Of a stretch of DNA of 64,000 nt, positions 44,986 to 56,064 are shown one piece after another. Location of the stretch: the NCBI RefSeq assembly GCF_030272615.1, contig NC_081405.1:22957772-23021771 (forward strand), written 5' to 3'. The notes under the pieces are model-generated. The model had not been told where the DNA came from and did not search any database. It worked only from the letters and a program-made list of their open reading frames with translations. The position numbers were made by a program, and so were the translations under genes. Every line of letters starts with the position of its first letter. The stretch's first letter is position 1. Source of the DNA: Cryptomeria japonica. Taxonomy: Eukaryota; Streptophyta; Pinopsida; Cupressales; Cupressaceae.

Positions 44986-45684
44986 TTAAGCAAAGTATCT
45001 ACGCAAGTGCATAGCATTTATAGGTTCTTTAAGAGGCATACCGTCTACACCCGCTATTTTATAAGCACCTGATCCATAATCTTCAATAACAATATACGGT
45101 CCAAGCCAATTAGGACTAAATTTTCCCTTTTCTTCAGGTAAGGCATTCACATTACGCTGATTCTCATAGAGAATTAAGTCACCTACTAGGAAAGAACGTT
45201 GAATCACCTTATCATTATAGCTTCGTTGTAGGGTTTTGTGATGCGCTTGAATATGCTCAAGAGCATTTATACGCTGTTCATCAAGCATCTCAAGCTACTG
45301 AAGTCTTTGTTCTCTATAAGAGTCATCATCTACTATACTTTTGAGAGAAACTCTAAGTGATGGAATCTCTAACTCTAAAGGCATGATAGCATCAGCACCA
45401 TAAATAATATTACAAGGGGTAGTTCCTGTAGCAATTCGTACACTCGTTTGGTAGGCCCAAAGAGCATAAATTAGCTGAGTATTCCAATCCTTACCATGCT
45501 TATTCATGGTTTTGCGAAGAATTTGTTCAATTATCTTATTGGATGATTCGGCTTGACCGTTTGATTGAGGATAGTATGGTGTAGAAAATTGATGTTTGAT
45601 ATGATATTTCTCAAGGAATTTCTTCACATCCTTGTTCTTAAATGATGTCCCATTATCTGAGATTATAGTGGAAGGTATCCCGAA
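44986..45684 (-). pseudogene. Element B integrase C-terminal part
   Basis: Continues the pol frame after a TGA at 45682-45684. It reads FGIPSTIISDNG (second catalytic Asp), then FSTPYYPQSNGQAESSNKII with the catalytic Glu, ALWAYQTSVRIATGTTPCNI, a TAG near 45292, then the tail FLVGDLILYEN, KGKFSPNWLGPYIV and HLRRYFA. The catalytic triad is complete apart from the two stops. Confidence 0.88.
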
Positions 45685-48600
45685 TCAAGAAATAATGTTT
45701 TCTAGAAGAAATCGACAAATCACTTCAGCAGTAGTAGAGCGAAGGGGAACAACTTCTACCCACTTTGCAAAGTAATCTGTTGCGGTTATAATGAAAGTAT
45801 GTCCTTGAGATGAAGGAGGAGAGATTTTACCAATGAGATCCAACCCCCATGTAGAGAAAGGCCAAGAAGCTACATGAGAACGAAGTTCTTGGGCAGGAGC
45901 ATGAATCAGATTATTGTGTTGTTGACATTGATGACATTTCTTAACAAATGAAAAAGAATCCTGCTGCATAGTTTGCCAATAATATCCCATACGAAGCAAC
46001 CTTTGAACCAAGGATTTGCCTCCAAAATGCCCCCCACAGGCACCTGAATGTGCTTCTTCAAGGGCAATAGGGATTTCCGATTTGTTAAGACAACGAAGGA
46101 GAAGACCGTTATAACCCCTTCGGTAAAGAACATTAGAAAGAATGATATATCTAGCGGACAACTTGCGAATTCTAGCCCTAGTGTTCCTATTGGCAGAATC
46201 AGGAAAGGTACCATCGGTCAAGTATCCTACGATATGCGAATACCATTCATCTGAGTCTATAAAGTCGCAACATGTAGAATCATCTACAATAGCTGGAGAA
46301 ATAAGGTTGTGAATAACAAATTTAAGATCAACCACAGGGTCCTCTAAAGATACAAGAGAAGCCACACATGCCATTGCATCCGCATGTCGATTATCTTTTC
46401 GAGGAACAGGTTCCATGGTATAAGAATTGAATTTTTGTAACAAAGAGATAGCAAGGTCTTTATATTGTGATAATTTGTCTTGTTTTGCTTGATACAGTCC
46501 TGTTACTTGTCTTATAATCAATTGAGAATCTCCATAGATATGTATGTGCTTTACATTCAAAGCCAAGGCTGCCTTTATTCCTGCTATAAGAGCCACATAC
46601 TCAGCAATGTTATTGGTGCATAGGAAATTGAGACGATAAGATAAGGAAATGGATTTCTTTGTAGGAGAAATCAGAACAACACCTGCCCCCGATCCTGTAC
46701 GACACTTAGAGCCATCAAAGTACAACTCCCAAGTTTCATCTTTCTCTGTACAAAGAATGAAGTCGTCAAGAAAAGACTCAGGGTTAGGGAAGGAGAAAGG
46801 TGAAGGGGCCTCAACTAAGTGATCAGTCAACGCTTGCCCTTTAATTGCTCTTTGTGAAACAAATTTAAGGTCAAATTTAGTTAACATCATAACCCACTTA
46901 GCTAGGCACCCTGATAAATCAATTTTAGAGAAAATATGCTTCAAAGGATCAAACTTTACCATGACATGGACTTCTGAATTTAAAAGATAATGTCTCAATT
47001 TCTGAGTCGCAAACACCAAGGCCAAGAATTGTCTTTCTATCGCAGAATATCGGGTCTCATAATCGAGTAAGGTTTGACTTATATAATAAACCGGACACTC
47101 TTTACCATCTTTATCATGTTGTGCCAATAATGTTGCGAGAGCATGAGAGGAAGCAGTTGTATAAAGAAGAAACGGCTTAGAAGGTTCGACGGGTTGAAGG
47201 ATAGGAGGATTAGCCAAATATACTTTTAAATCTTCAAATGCTTGCTGACAATCTCCATTCCATTGAAAAGTGATATTCTTTTTGAGAAGTTGAGTAAAAG
47301 GAAAAGTACGATCCGCAAGTTGAGATACAAACCTATGAATAGCTTGAATCTTTCCTTGTAAGCTTTTGAGTTGAGACACATTTCTAGGAGGTGGCATGTT
47401 GACAATAGCATCTATTTTCTTAGTGTCCACCTCAATCCCATGATGCGAAACTATGAATCCTAATAGTTTTCCACTATCCACACCAAAAACACATTTTCGG
47501 GGATTCAAGCGCATGTGATATTTACGAATTCTTTCAAAGATTTGACGAAGGATCTTAATATGATCTATACAGAGAATGGATTTGGCTAAAATATCATCAA
47601 CATAATCTTCTAAAATCTTGTGCATATAATCATGAAAAATAAGGGTCATCGCTCGTTGATAAGTTGCGTCGGCGTTTTTAAGCCCAAAAGACATCATCAC
47701 CCAAATGAACGTACCCCAAGGAGTGGTGAAAGCAGTTTTAAATTGATCTTGAGGATTAATAAAGATTTGATTGTATCCTGAAAAACTGTCCATGAAGGAT
47801 AACAAAGCATGTCCTGCTGTAGAATCAACTATCATGTCAATGTTTGGGAGAGGGAAATCATCTTTCAAAGAAGCCTTATTTAAATCTCGAAAGTGGGTAC
47901 ACATTCTTATTTTATTATCTGATTTAGCCACAACGACAATATTTGAAATCCACAGGGAATAATTAATAGGGTGGATAAATCCAGCCTCTAATAATTTTTC
48001 AATCTCAGCTTTAACAAGCAAAGCTACCTTAGGATTCATTTTTTGAATCTTTTGTTTCACAGGCTTAGCATCGGGAACTAAGACAATATTATGAGTAACA
48101 ATCTTAGGATCTATACCAGGCATGTCAGAATATGTCCAAGCAAAGATCTCAAGGAATTCATGCAATAAATCTGCATATTGTTTTTGTTCTTCTTCATCCA
48201 AACATTTCCCAATCCTAATAACTTTTTCTTCATTGCAAAGATCCATCTTAACATCAATGGTATCACTTATAAGAAGATTACTTTGTTGAGGAGTATCCTT
48301 TAACTGAGGGAATTCTTTCACAATCTCATCTTTATCAATCTCTTTTCCAAAATAAGCTTCAGTGTTCAAACAATAAGGAAATCCCCTATTTTGATGATAA
48401 CGAGGAAGAGTATCATATGCTCCTAAAAACTCAGCTAAAGCATCATCGGTAGGAAAGACATCCAAAGCATAGGCACACGAAGGATCCCAATCAATATACT
48501 CAGGGTGTCTCATTGGTAGAGATATAGAAATGACATTAACACTAATACATGGTCTCTTAGAAGCTTTAGTACGTTTGCAGGGATTATAACCAAGTCCAAA

Positions 48601-48997
48601 GGTCACATCATAAAGATTATTCTCTAGAGGAACCTTTATCCCTTGTTCATGAGAGCCACAACCATTTCCATGATACCCATGCTTAGCTAGAATATGAAAA
48701 CCAGGACCATAACGATCAACCATTTTAGAAAGAGAAGGTGGTTTTTCATAAGATAAAGAATCAAATCCTTCAGAATTAGAGGTGTGAGGAGAAGAAGTTT
48801 GAGAAGCGGCCACAAAATTATTGCTCATAGGTTCAGGTAAGATTGATTGATTTTTAGCTTCTTCCTTCTTTTCAACTTTAAGTTCTCTAGCAGGAACCCT
48901 ATATTCACCTACAAAGGTGGGATTAAAATCAAGAGATCCCCAATCGTCTTCTGTGAGAACCTTCTCAGGATCAAAAGCCTTCTCATGTGTAGATTCA
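45685..48997 (-). pseudogene. Element B Pol: RT, RNase H, second RNase H, integrase N-part
   Basis: The 1,047-codon open stretch starting at 48828 and its upstream extension give a protease-RT linker (to about residue 240), RT (VVVAKSDNKIRMCTHFRDLN near 300, FMDSFSGYNQIF near 350, EDYVDDIL near 412), RNase H (FLLYTTASSHALATLL near 545), the plant-type second RNase H (ELYFDGSKCRTGSGAGVVL near 700, LIAGIKAAL, IYGDSQLII), the integrase zinc region (GKSLVQRLLRMGYYW near 940, CHQCQQH) and the first catalytic Asp of the core (WGLDLIG). All catalytic motifs look intact. A TGA at the 3' end, where Arg is expected, is the only break before integrase. The second RNase H is diagnostic of the Tat lineage. 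Confidence 0.92.
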
Positions 48998-48999
48998 AG

Positions 49000-49494
49000 T
49001 CAAGCAGAATCTTCTTCAGGAGTTTCAGACTCATCCAAAGAATTTTGATCATCAGAGAGTGAAGATTCATCGATAGGTATCTTGTTTAAAGAGTCACCAC
49101 TAGAAGAGGAAGGCTTAGAAGAACCCCCTTTGGAAGTAGATGTTTGCAAACAAGCTTGGAAATTAGTATCACCTATCAAGGTATATGTCTTATTGTTATA
49201 AATAAATTTAACCTGTCTATGCAATGTAGAGGGGACAACTTGCATACTATGAATCCAAGGTCTCCCTAATAACAAGTTGTATGTTAGATTTCCCGACATA
49301 ACATGGATAGGAGTAGGCAAAGTAACAGGCCCCACTGTGAGGGGTAAGGTGATAATACCTAATGAAGACTTAGCCACATTGTCAAAGCCTCGAATGGGAT
49401 GAGAGTCAGGCTCAATAAGGGATGTATCCACATTCATCTTATGCAATAGATTAATGCTACACACATTAAGGCCAGAGCCATTATCTACCAGCGT
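49000..49494 (-). pseudogene. Element B retropepsin
   Basis: After a TGA the frame reads TLVDNGSGLNVCSINLL, with Asp-Asn-Gly at the active site, and continues to NLTYNLLLGRPWIH and VPSTLHRQVKF, then a Ser-rich tail that ends at a TGA at 48998-49000. It is the same protease type as in element A. It would cleave the polyprotein, and it is separated from its neighbours only by single stops. Confidence 0.87.
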
Positions 49495-50538
49495 TCATCT
49501 TATAGAAGTGTTATTTATGATAGCCACAATCATCAAGGGATCATACTGATGTTGAATTTCACTAGTAGGCAATTCATCTTGATTAAACACAATTTGAGCT
49601 TTAGGATTCATCACAGAGTTAACCAAAGACACTATATTACTAGATGTATTTGGTGGAGGAACATTCAAATCTTTCAAGGCATCTTGTAACATTCTGTGAT
49701 GAGCGGAAGAAGTTTGAATCAAATCCCAAAGGGATATCTTAGCAGGGGTAGCTTTAAGTTGTTCTATGAGATCATATTCCTCACTAAGAACTTGTGAAAT
49801 ACGTGGAGCTTGCGGAAGAATTGGTTGAGGATTAGGAAGAGAAACTGGAGTAACAGGAGGAGGATTAGGCTGCCTATTATTTCTAGTATGATAAGTATGG
49901 GCAACCGCATGGTAACTCTCTCTAGTTAATTGCTTGGCATAACTATAAGGACTCATAGGTTTTCTTCCTTGCACAGTGATGATAGGTTTATTCGGAGTAA
50001 GAAAGGAATCATGACCATACCCTCCTTGGACAGTAAGGGGAGGTGATTTAGGAACTTGAAAAGTGGGAGAAGGATAAGCACCTTGGACTTCAAAGAGAGG
50101 CTTATTATGCTCTTTTAGGTTTATCATGTTAACTAATTTAGAAGTTTTGTTCTTGTTTAAAGATTTCGATAAAGCCACAAAGTCATCAAGAGCATCATCC
50201 AACAAAGCATGATCATATCGATTAAAAGGTTTATCTTTTGATTCAAAAGGAGACATCTCTTCATAGAGAGGATCATTGAAAACAACCATGTTACTAGATT
50301 CAGTGGAAGAGTTGATAGGAATGTACCCTTGAGAGGAACCATTCGACTTATCTTTCTCATCACAACAAAATGGCATAGTAACAAGGTTTATGAGTCTTTG
50401 GTAAAATGAAGGTTTGGCATCTTTAGGACTCAAAAACTCATCTAAAGCTTCATCTAATTCATCTTGGTTATACTCATAATCGACATAATTGCATACATCA
50501 TCATAAATATGAACATCTTGCAAATAAAAATCTGACAT
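49495..50538 (-). CDS. Element B first open frame (Gag position, no capsid domain)
   Basis: 347 residues starting MSDFYLQDVHIYDDV only about 195 bp from the 5' LTR. The N-terminal half is acidic (ELDEALDEFLSPKDA, DDALDDFVALS), the middle is Pro-rich, and the end (YDLIEQLKATPAKISLWDLIQ) is the conserved segment that precedes protease in Tat-type polyproteins. There is no retrotransposon Gag capsid domain and no CCHC knuckle, unlike element D. Either gag was deleted from this lineage, or this divergent protein replaces it. It is open to a TGA that separates it from protease. Confidence 0.72.
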   Translation of the reverse strand: MSDFYLQDVHIYDDVCNYVDYEYNQDELDEALDEFLSPKDAKPSFYQRLINLVTMPFCCDEKDKSNGSSQGYIPINSSTESSNMVVFNDPLYEEMSPFESKDKPFNRYDHALLDDALDDFVALSKSLNKNKTSKLVNMINLKEHNKPLFEVQGAYPSPTFQVPKSPPLTVQGGYGHDSFLTPNKPIITVQGRKPMSPYSYAKQLTRESYHAVAHTYHTRNNRQPNPPPVTPVSLPNPQPILPQAPRISQVLSEEYDLIEQLKATPAKISLWDLIQTSSAHHRMLQDALKDLNVPPPNTSSNIVSLVNSVMNPKAQIVFNQDELPTSEIQHQYDPLMIVAIINNTSIR

Positions 50539-50733
50539 TTTGAAATAAAGATTGCATAAAATTTAAACACACAATGCAAAGAAACAAAGAAACAAACTCT
50601 CTTTTTTTTTTCCTTTTTTTTTTTTTTTTTAATGAAAATGAAACTTAAATGAAACACACTAAACCTAGATCTAGATCTAACAAATGCAATGCAAGAGAAA
50701 GCAATAATAAGTTTCACGTCGGGTTCACCAAAA
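50539..50733 (-). promoter_or_regulatory. Element B leader and primer-binding site
   Basis: The minus strand reads TTTTGGTGAACCCGACGTGA directly inside the 5' LTR (primer site, tRNA not assigned). The leader is short (about 195 bp) and contains a poly-A run on the minus strand (50601-50632). Confidence 0.68.
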
Positions 50734-51164
50734 TGTGTAGGGGAAAAAGCGAGACTAGGCTAACATGTCCTAATCCTACCTTTTGACACACATTGTGGAA
50801 TACGAAAGAGCCTAGAGGTATCACACAATTGGCTACTTCTTTTTGTAAAAGAGAGAGCCACGGGCTACCTATTAGGGTTTCTATTCCTTTGTTGTAATTG
50901 AGAGATAAAATGATGCAAGTTCAATTCCTAACCTCAAAGTGCAAGTATGAACTAATAACAAAATTGCAGAATTGAAGTTAAACAATGGAAAGCTGTAAAC
51001 ACAAGGATAAAATATGAATGCAGATGCATACCCGGAGCTAAAATCTGAGTGGAAATGTTTGGGATGGGAGCGCGGGCACCACTGTCCTGATTCTGCTCCT
51101 GAAATTGTACCTGAAACTGCTATTTTGCAATCTGGAAAACTGTCGGAAATGCTGTCTGACAGAA

Positions 51165-51253
51165 GGACCAGGGCGCCCAGCGCCCCTGTCCCAGGGACCA
51201 GGGCGCCTAGCACCCCTGTCCTGGTAGGACCAGGGTGCCCCACGCCCTTGTCC
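51165..51253. repeat. GC-rich ~31-bp triple repeat in the 5' LTR of element B
   Basis: Units starting GGACCAGGG at 51165, 51195 and 51227, equivalent to 40371-40459. Confidence 0.85.
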
Positions 51254-51566
51254 TGGCCTTTTGCTCTGAAATTTGGTGTGAAGTTCAGTCTTTGTCTGCT
51301 TCCGTCAGATCTGCAACTTGCGGCGTCGTCCGAATCCCGAAACCTGCACTTATATCCAACCCCAAGGGAGGGGTACAAGCCAATCTTCAGTCGGTGATCC
51401 CTTATCGCTCTTCAATGCCTTCAAAGCCCTAAATGGATGAATGAAATTGATGAATGCTTGATGGATGGATGTTGAATGTTGTTGAAGTCTTCAAAGATTT
51501 GCTCTTTCGCTGCATAGAAGGTCCCTGAAACCAAAATTCTGGATCCTTTCAAATGAAGAAAGAGAG

Positions 51567-51576
51567 CTCTTATATA
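51567..51576 (-). promoter_or_regulatory. TATA box of element B
   Basis: TATATAAGAG on the minus strand; likely the core promoter for the element B genomic transcript. Confidence 0.55.
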
Positions 51577-52097
51577 TGAAACCCTAGGTCTTAATTTCAA
51601 CTTTTGGCTGACCTAGAGATTGAATCTCCCACCAATTTCTTGGGGTTAAGCTTTATTTTATGATTGGATTGCGCTCCTAAAATTTCGGGAAAAATGTCCG
51701 GGACCGTGTGCACTCCGGGCGCCATGGTCCCGACAACTTTTCACCAAATTTTCAGGACCGTTCGATATGATGATTTTAGAGAGAATCCCGAAGTTACAGG
51801 TGATTTCGAGATGTTTTGACCCCCGAAATCAAGCCCCCAAGTTCAAAATAGGACCTAATTAGGGTTTTTGATTAAATGATGTATTGGAGGAATAAAATGA
51901 AAGGGGCACACTTTAATGAAAAGGGCCTGACTTTATGATGTGGAAGATGATGAAATAGAACCTTAGACCTAATTAATTTGATTAATTAAGTGCTAAAGGA
52001 GAAATGCAATGCAAAATGCAAAATGCGCCAAGGCGGGTGCTAAACTAGGTGTGAAATTGTACTGCTTTAGCAAGTGCGTACAATTTACGACGTTACA

Positions 52098-53522
52098 ATG
52101 AGATGTTTTGTGAGATGTCTTTCTATATGCTTTTGTTCTATATGAACGTATTTCTTTTTAGTATGTATGTATGTAATGCAGATGAATATGAATGTTTTGT
52201 TTCTTTTTTTATATGCAATAAATGATAACAATGATGAGCTAAGGATGTAAATATATATATTGTTTTTTTTCATGCAATAGTATGAATGCAAATGAATGCG
52301 TATGCAAACGAGGACTGAGTCACTAGATTTTAATTTTCTTTTTATCATCACTGAACGTTTTACAGTGTCAGAAATAAACATAAGCATCAAGGTACGAAGA
52401 GTCAGGATGACCGGAATGTCATCTCATTTTTAATATAGCAAGCCAACATAAGCACCAAGGCATAAAGAGTCAGGATGACCTGAATGTTACCTGTGTGTAA
52501 ACACACCAGACAAAGCAGAGTTCCTTCCTTGTTGTATGCAATATTGATTATTGTGTCTGCAATGACCCTTGTATCGTTCATAGCCTAGGACAAATTAAGC
52601 ATGTATCCAGATTGCATAATAAAGAAATTTACTCAAAACGGACAAGGAAATGATTCCGACCTTCTTGTAGCATACAAATAAACGAAGTTGAGGTATGTGT
52701 GGTGATTTCACCTTGATGTGAAGGCACTTATCACAAACACCCAACTTATGAGATGTTTTCAGATCATCAGAATCATTCCTACAAGCAGAAAACATAGAAA
52801 AGTATTATGCCCCAGTCCTTGCTCCTCTCAGTCAAAATAGACTTCCTCGAGTTACTCAAAGGGAATAATAATTGAAAACCAAGTTAAAAGACAACATTCA
52901 AAGAAAATTTCAATCAGAGCTCAAACAGTTTTCAGTGATTGTTTTCAGTGTTCTTGCTTTGTGTGTTTATTCAGTGGTAAAACTCAGTAGTGGATAGGAG
53001 ACAGGTGACTGATGTAGATTGGATGACCTGGACTACCGACAGAAAGATGACTTGGTTGAGCTTCTTAGGACATGTAAATTGACCAGTTGAGTACCCTAAG
53101 ACTAGGACGTTGATCAGTTTCAAGCCATGAGGGTTCTAAAAAGAACCAAGGTGTCACGAAAGTGACTGAAGGATATATACAAGCTAAAGAGAAGATGCAA
53201 AAAAGTGGGGAATAAAGCAGGAAATGCCAAATTTGCGTTGATAGATGGAGTGCTTGAGTACAAGAGGCGCATGTTTACTAGGTTTTCACCTGCTTAGCAA
53301 ATATTCTTTTTTTTTTTACTACCAAGGTGCCTATTTACCAGGTTTTCACCAAGGCATTTCTTTTATATTTGATTTTTTTTAAAATTATTATTCAGGACTT
53401 TTTCTGATTTTTAGATTTCTTCAGGACTTTTTCTGATTTTTAGAATTTCTTTAGGACTTTTTTTGATTTTTAAAATTTCTTCAGGACTTTTTCCGCTGTA
53501 CAAATTGCTAGAGCAAAGAATG
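52098..53522. other. Element C region between integrase and PMD gene
   Basis: No gene is supported. It contains a two-copy ~66-bp repeat (about 52378-52500, AAGAGTCAGGATGACC), and a four-copy ~30-bp T-rich repeat CAGGACTTTTTCTGATTTTT (53391-53495). It also carries GGTGAAAACCTGG/AAACCTAGT words (minus strand, 53280-53360) shared with the same place in element A. Confidence 0.65.
53391..53495. repeat. Four-copy ~30-bp T-rich tandem repeat
   Basis: Units of AGGACTTTTT(C/T)TGATTTTT(A)GA...TTCTT, spaced about 31-33 bp. Confidence 0.85.
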
Positions 53523-54690
53523 CTAGGTGTAGAATTTCTTCAAGTGGATGGTGTTGATCAGTTCACGGAGTTGTTCTCCTTTTGATGTTGAGAGTTGATA
53601 AGCACTAGAGCCAAAGGCTGTAGTAACGATGTAGGGACCCAACCAATTGGGTTCAAACTTTCCCTTTTGTTCTGAAAACTGTTGATTTTTAGGATTCTCT
53701 ATTAAAACAAGGTCACCAACCTGAAATACTTTGTGTCAAACTTTCTTTTTATAACCTCTAGACATTCTCTTCTGATAAGCTCGTAGATGATCAAACGCCA
53801 CTTGCTGACGTTCATCTAACAATTTGAGTTCTTGCAACCTAGATATTCTGTGACCTTCATCAGTGACAAGATCGTGCAGAGAAACTCTCAAACAAGGGAT
53901 TTCCACCTCTATAGGTAAGACTGCTTCAACCCCATATACCAAAGCAAAAGGTGTAGCTCCTATAGGTGTTCAAATGCTTGTTTGATAATCCCACAATGCT
54001 GGATTGAGCTGCAGATGCCAATCCTTTCCAGATTTGTTGACTGTTTTGTGTAAGATAGTCAACATATTTTTATTAGATGCCTCAGGCTGGCCGTTACCTT
54101 GAGGGTAATATATAGAAGACCAATGCTATTTGATTTTGAAATTTTAACAGAGCTCATCTAGATCTTTGTTTTTTAACTATCCTCCATTGTCACTTACAAT
54201 CGAAGAAGGTATGCCATACCTGCAGATGATATAGTTAACGATAAACATAACTACCTGTTTGTCGATTGCTTTGATTAGTGGAACCACCTCAACCCACTTC
54301 GTGGAGTATTCAGTAGCAATTATCATAAACTTGTGTCCATTAGAGGATGCAGGATAGATTTGGCCAATGAGATCAAATGCCCATTGCTGAAAAGGCCAAT
54401 GTGTGATAAAAGGTATTAGCTCTTTGGCTGGAGCATGTATGAGATGCCCATGTAGTTGATATTTCTCACAAGTTTTAGCAAACTTTATAGCATCGTTTTC
54501 TATATCTAGCCAATAGTAGCCAACCCTTAGCAGTTTTCAAGCTAAAGTTAGACCGTTTGAGTGAGAGCCACAAATACCTTCATGGACTTCACGTAATGCA
54601 TATTGGGACTCTTCAGGTTCTAGACACCTAAGAAAAGTACTATCCAAACCTCACCTATACAAATCGTTAGTTATGATGAAATACCGTGAA
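53523..54690 (-). pseudogene. Element C integrase
   Basis: The minus strand reads a degenerate but traceable gypsy integrase: zinc region (SHSNGLTLA, LLRVGYYW), core start (HWPFQQWAFDLIGQIYPASSNG), TEYSTKWVEVVPLIKA, FGIPSS-equivalent RYGIPSSIVSDNG, YYPQGNGQPEASNKN with the catalytic Glu, ALVYGVEAVLPIEVEIPCLR, then the tail GDLVLIENPKNQQ, KGKFEPNWLGPYIV and HLKKFYT at 53523. Multiple stops and at least three frameshifts. The tail is closely similar to that of element A. Confidence 0.85.
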
Positions 54691-55082
54691 GCGTTTTAGA
54701 TTAGGTTTCTTTTCTCATTACAGGTAAGGTTATCGGGAATAATTTGGTCATGCAAGTAAGAGTAGATATGACTATAGTGAGATGAGTCATGTCCAATAAT
54801 AGAACAGACCATCTGGGACCCAGGGGAATCATAAGCAGGTTAATGAATCTCTTCCACCAGGAACTCATAGTGATACTCAAGTTCTTGTAGTTGCGGTATA
54901 GACGCCAATGTAGCCATAACATCTGCTGCTCTGTTTGCTGATCTGGGAATCTGCTGAAATGATACAAAAGTAAAATATTTCTTAAAGTCATCAACCATTC
55001 TTTTGTAGGGAATCAATTTTTCATCCCGAGTTTGATATATATCATTGATTTGGTTGATTATTAGCTAAGAGTCACCATAGAT
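54691..55082 (-). pseudogene. Element C second RNase H, 3' part
   Basis: The minus strand reads LIINQINDIYQTRDEKLIPYK, FQQIPRSANRAADVMATLASI and ELEYHYEFLVEE, the C-terminal part of the plant-type RNase H preceding integrase. It stops at 55082, where copia-6 begins, so RT and protease are lost. Confidence 0.78.
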
Positions 55083-55960
55083 GTGTAACTCAACAACCTA
55101 AATTAATCAAACAAACATCATCACTGACAATGCTAGTAGAAGTAAACAAAGAATCAAAATCATCATCAGAGGACTTTTCTATGAAGGAATCAACATTCTC
55201 TTTCTTAACTCTACATTCCTTCTTGGCATGACCTCTTTTTCCACACTTCCATCACTTTTCTCTTTCTAGGGGTCTTTGATCATCCTTTAGACTTCTCCCT
55301 CTTCTTATCCCCTTTAGGCCCTTTTACTCTAGACCTTCCTCGCACATGCAAGGCATCTTGGGAGCCAACATTCATAGAATTTCTTCTCACCTCTACTGAA
55401 AGAAGTAGTGCAATCAAGTTGTCTATCTTTGGCTTTGTACTACCAATGCTAATAGCAACAATTGGATTTTCCCAAGTTTCAAGAAAAGAGAAAATAAATA
55501 AGATACATTTAACTTCATTTTCTAATTTAACATCTAGTAATGCAAGTTGAATTAATCATATTAAAAGCATTCAAATGATTTGTTATATATTCACTCTCTT
55601 TCATTTTCAAATAATATAACCTCATTTGAGATATAAATTATTGGACAAACTTTTAGATTAATAAATGTCACCAATCCTCTTTTACAACTTGTATGTCGTG
55701 TCTTCTGCAAGGACATCCAAGAGAACAAAATTGGTAAGACACAACCAAATGTTTCCTCGTACCTTCTTTTCCAATTTCTTCTAAGCATCATCATCAATAG
55801 TAGAATCCTCTAGTTTCTTTTCATGTAAAACTAGCAATCACTAATCTCTTTCTTCCAAAAGATCTTCCATCTTCAGTTTCCACATCTCATAGCGAGTGCC
55901 ATTGAATTTCTCAATATTTGTATGAGAAGTAGAAGTCATGAATTTCAATCCCCTTCTCAA
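55083..55960 (-). pseudogene. Copia-6 gag
   Basis: From about 55938 the minus strand starts MTSTSHTNIEKFNGTRYEMW, a copia Gag N-terminus, continuing KLKMEDLLEERD. Later frames are broken. Near 55220-55255 a knuckle-like CGKRGHAKKEC remains. The protein is truncated at 55083, where element C begins. Confidence 0.78.
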
Positions 55961-56045
55961 ATCTACAAAACCACACAACAAAAGGTCCCACTACAGCAAA
56001 AAACCTTCAACACTTAAAGAGAAAGGCACTCCCCTCTTAGAAGAA

Positions 56046-56062
56046 CTATTAGCTATGATACC
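56046..56062 (-). promoter_or_regulatory. Primer-binding site of copia-6
   Basis: The minus strand reads TGGTATCATAGCTAATA just inside the LTR, close to the initiator Met type. Confidence 0.7.
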
Positions 56063-56064
56063 AA

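Larger units (their letters stand above)
39955..52097 (-). mobile_element. Gypsy element B (Tat-like), complete with antisense PMD gene
   Basis: 12.1-kb minus-strand element with two LTRs (39955-41251 and 50734-52097), a primer site inside the right LTR, pol from 50538 to 44986, a PMD gene on the opposite strand (41835-44375) and a polypurine tract (41252-41266) beside the left LTR. Flanks are TTGAG and ATGAG (four of five). It is inserted in element C. Pol reads through with only four stops, so it is the youngest gypsy copy in the window. A typical Gag capsid domain is lacking. The plant-type second RNase H places it in the Tat lineage. Confidence 0.9.
50734..52097 (-). repeat. Gypsy element B 5' LTR
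   Basis: 1,364 bp. Compared with the 3' LTR it has an extra ~20 bp near 50817 and an extra ~52 bp near 51995. TATA box TATATAAGAG on the minus strand at 51567-51576. The GC-rich triple repeat is at 51165-51253 and the GGGCGCCATGGTCC core at 51717-51730. Confidence 0.9.
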
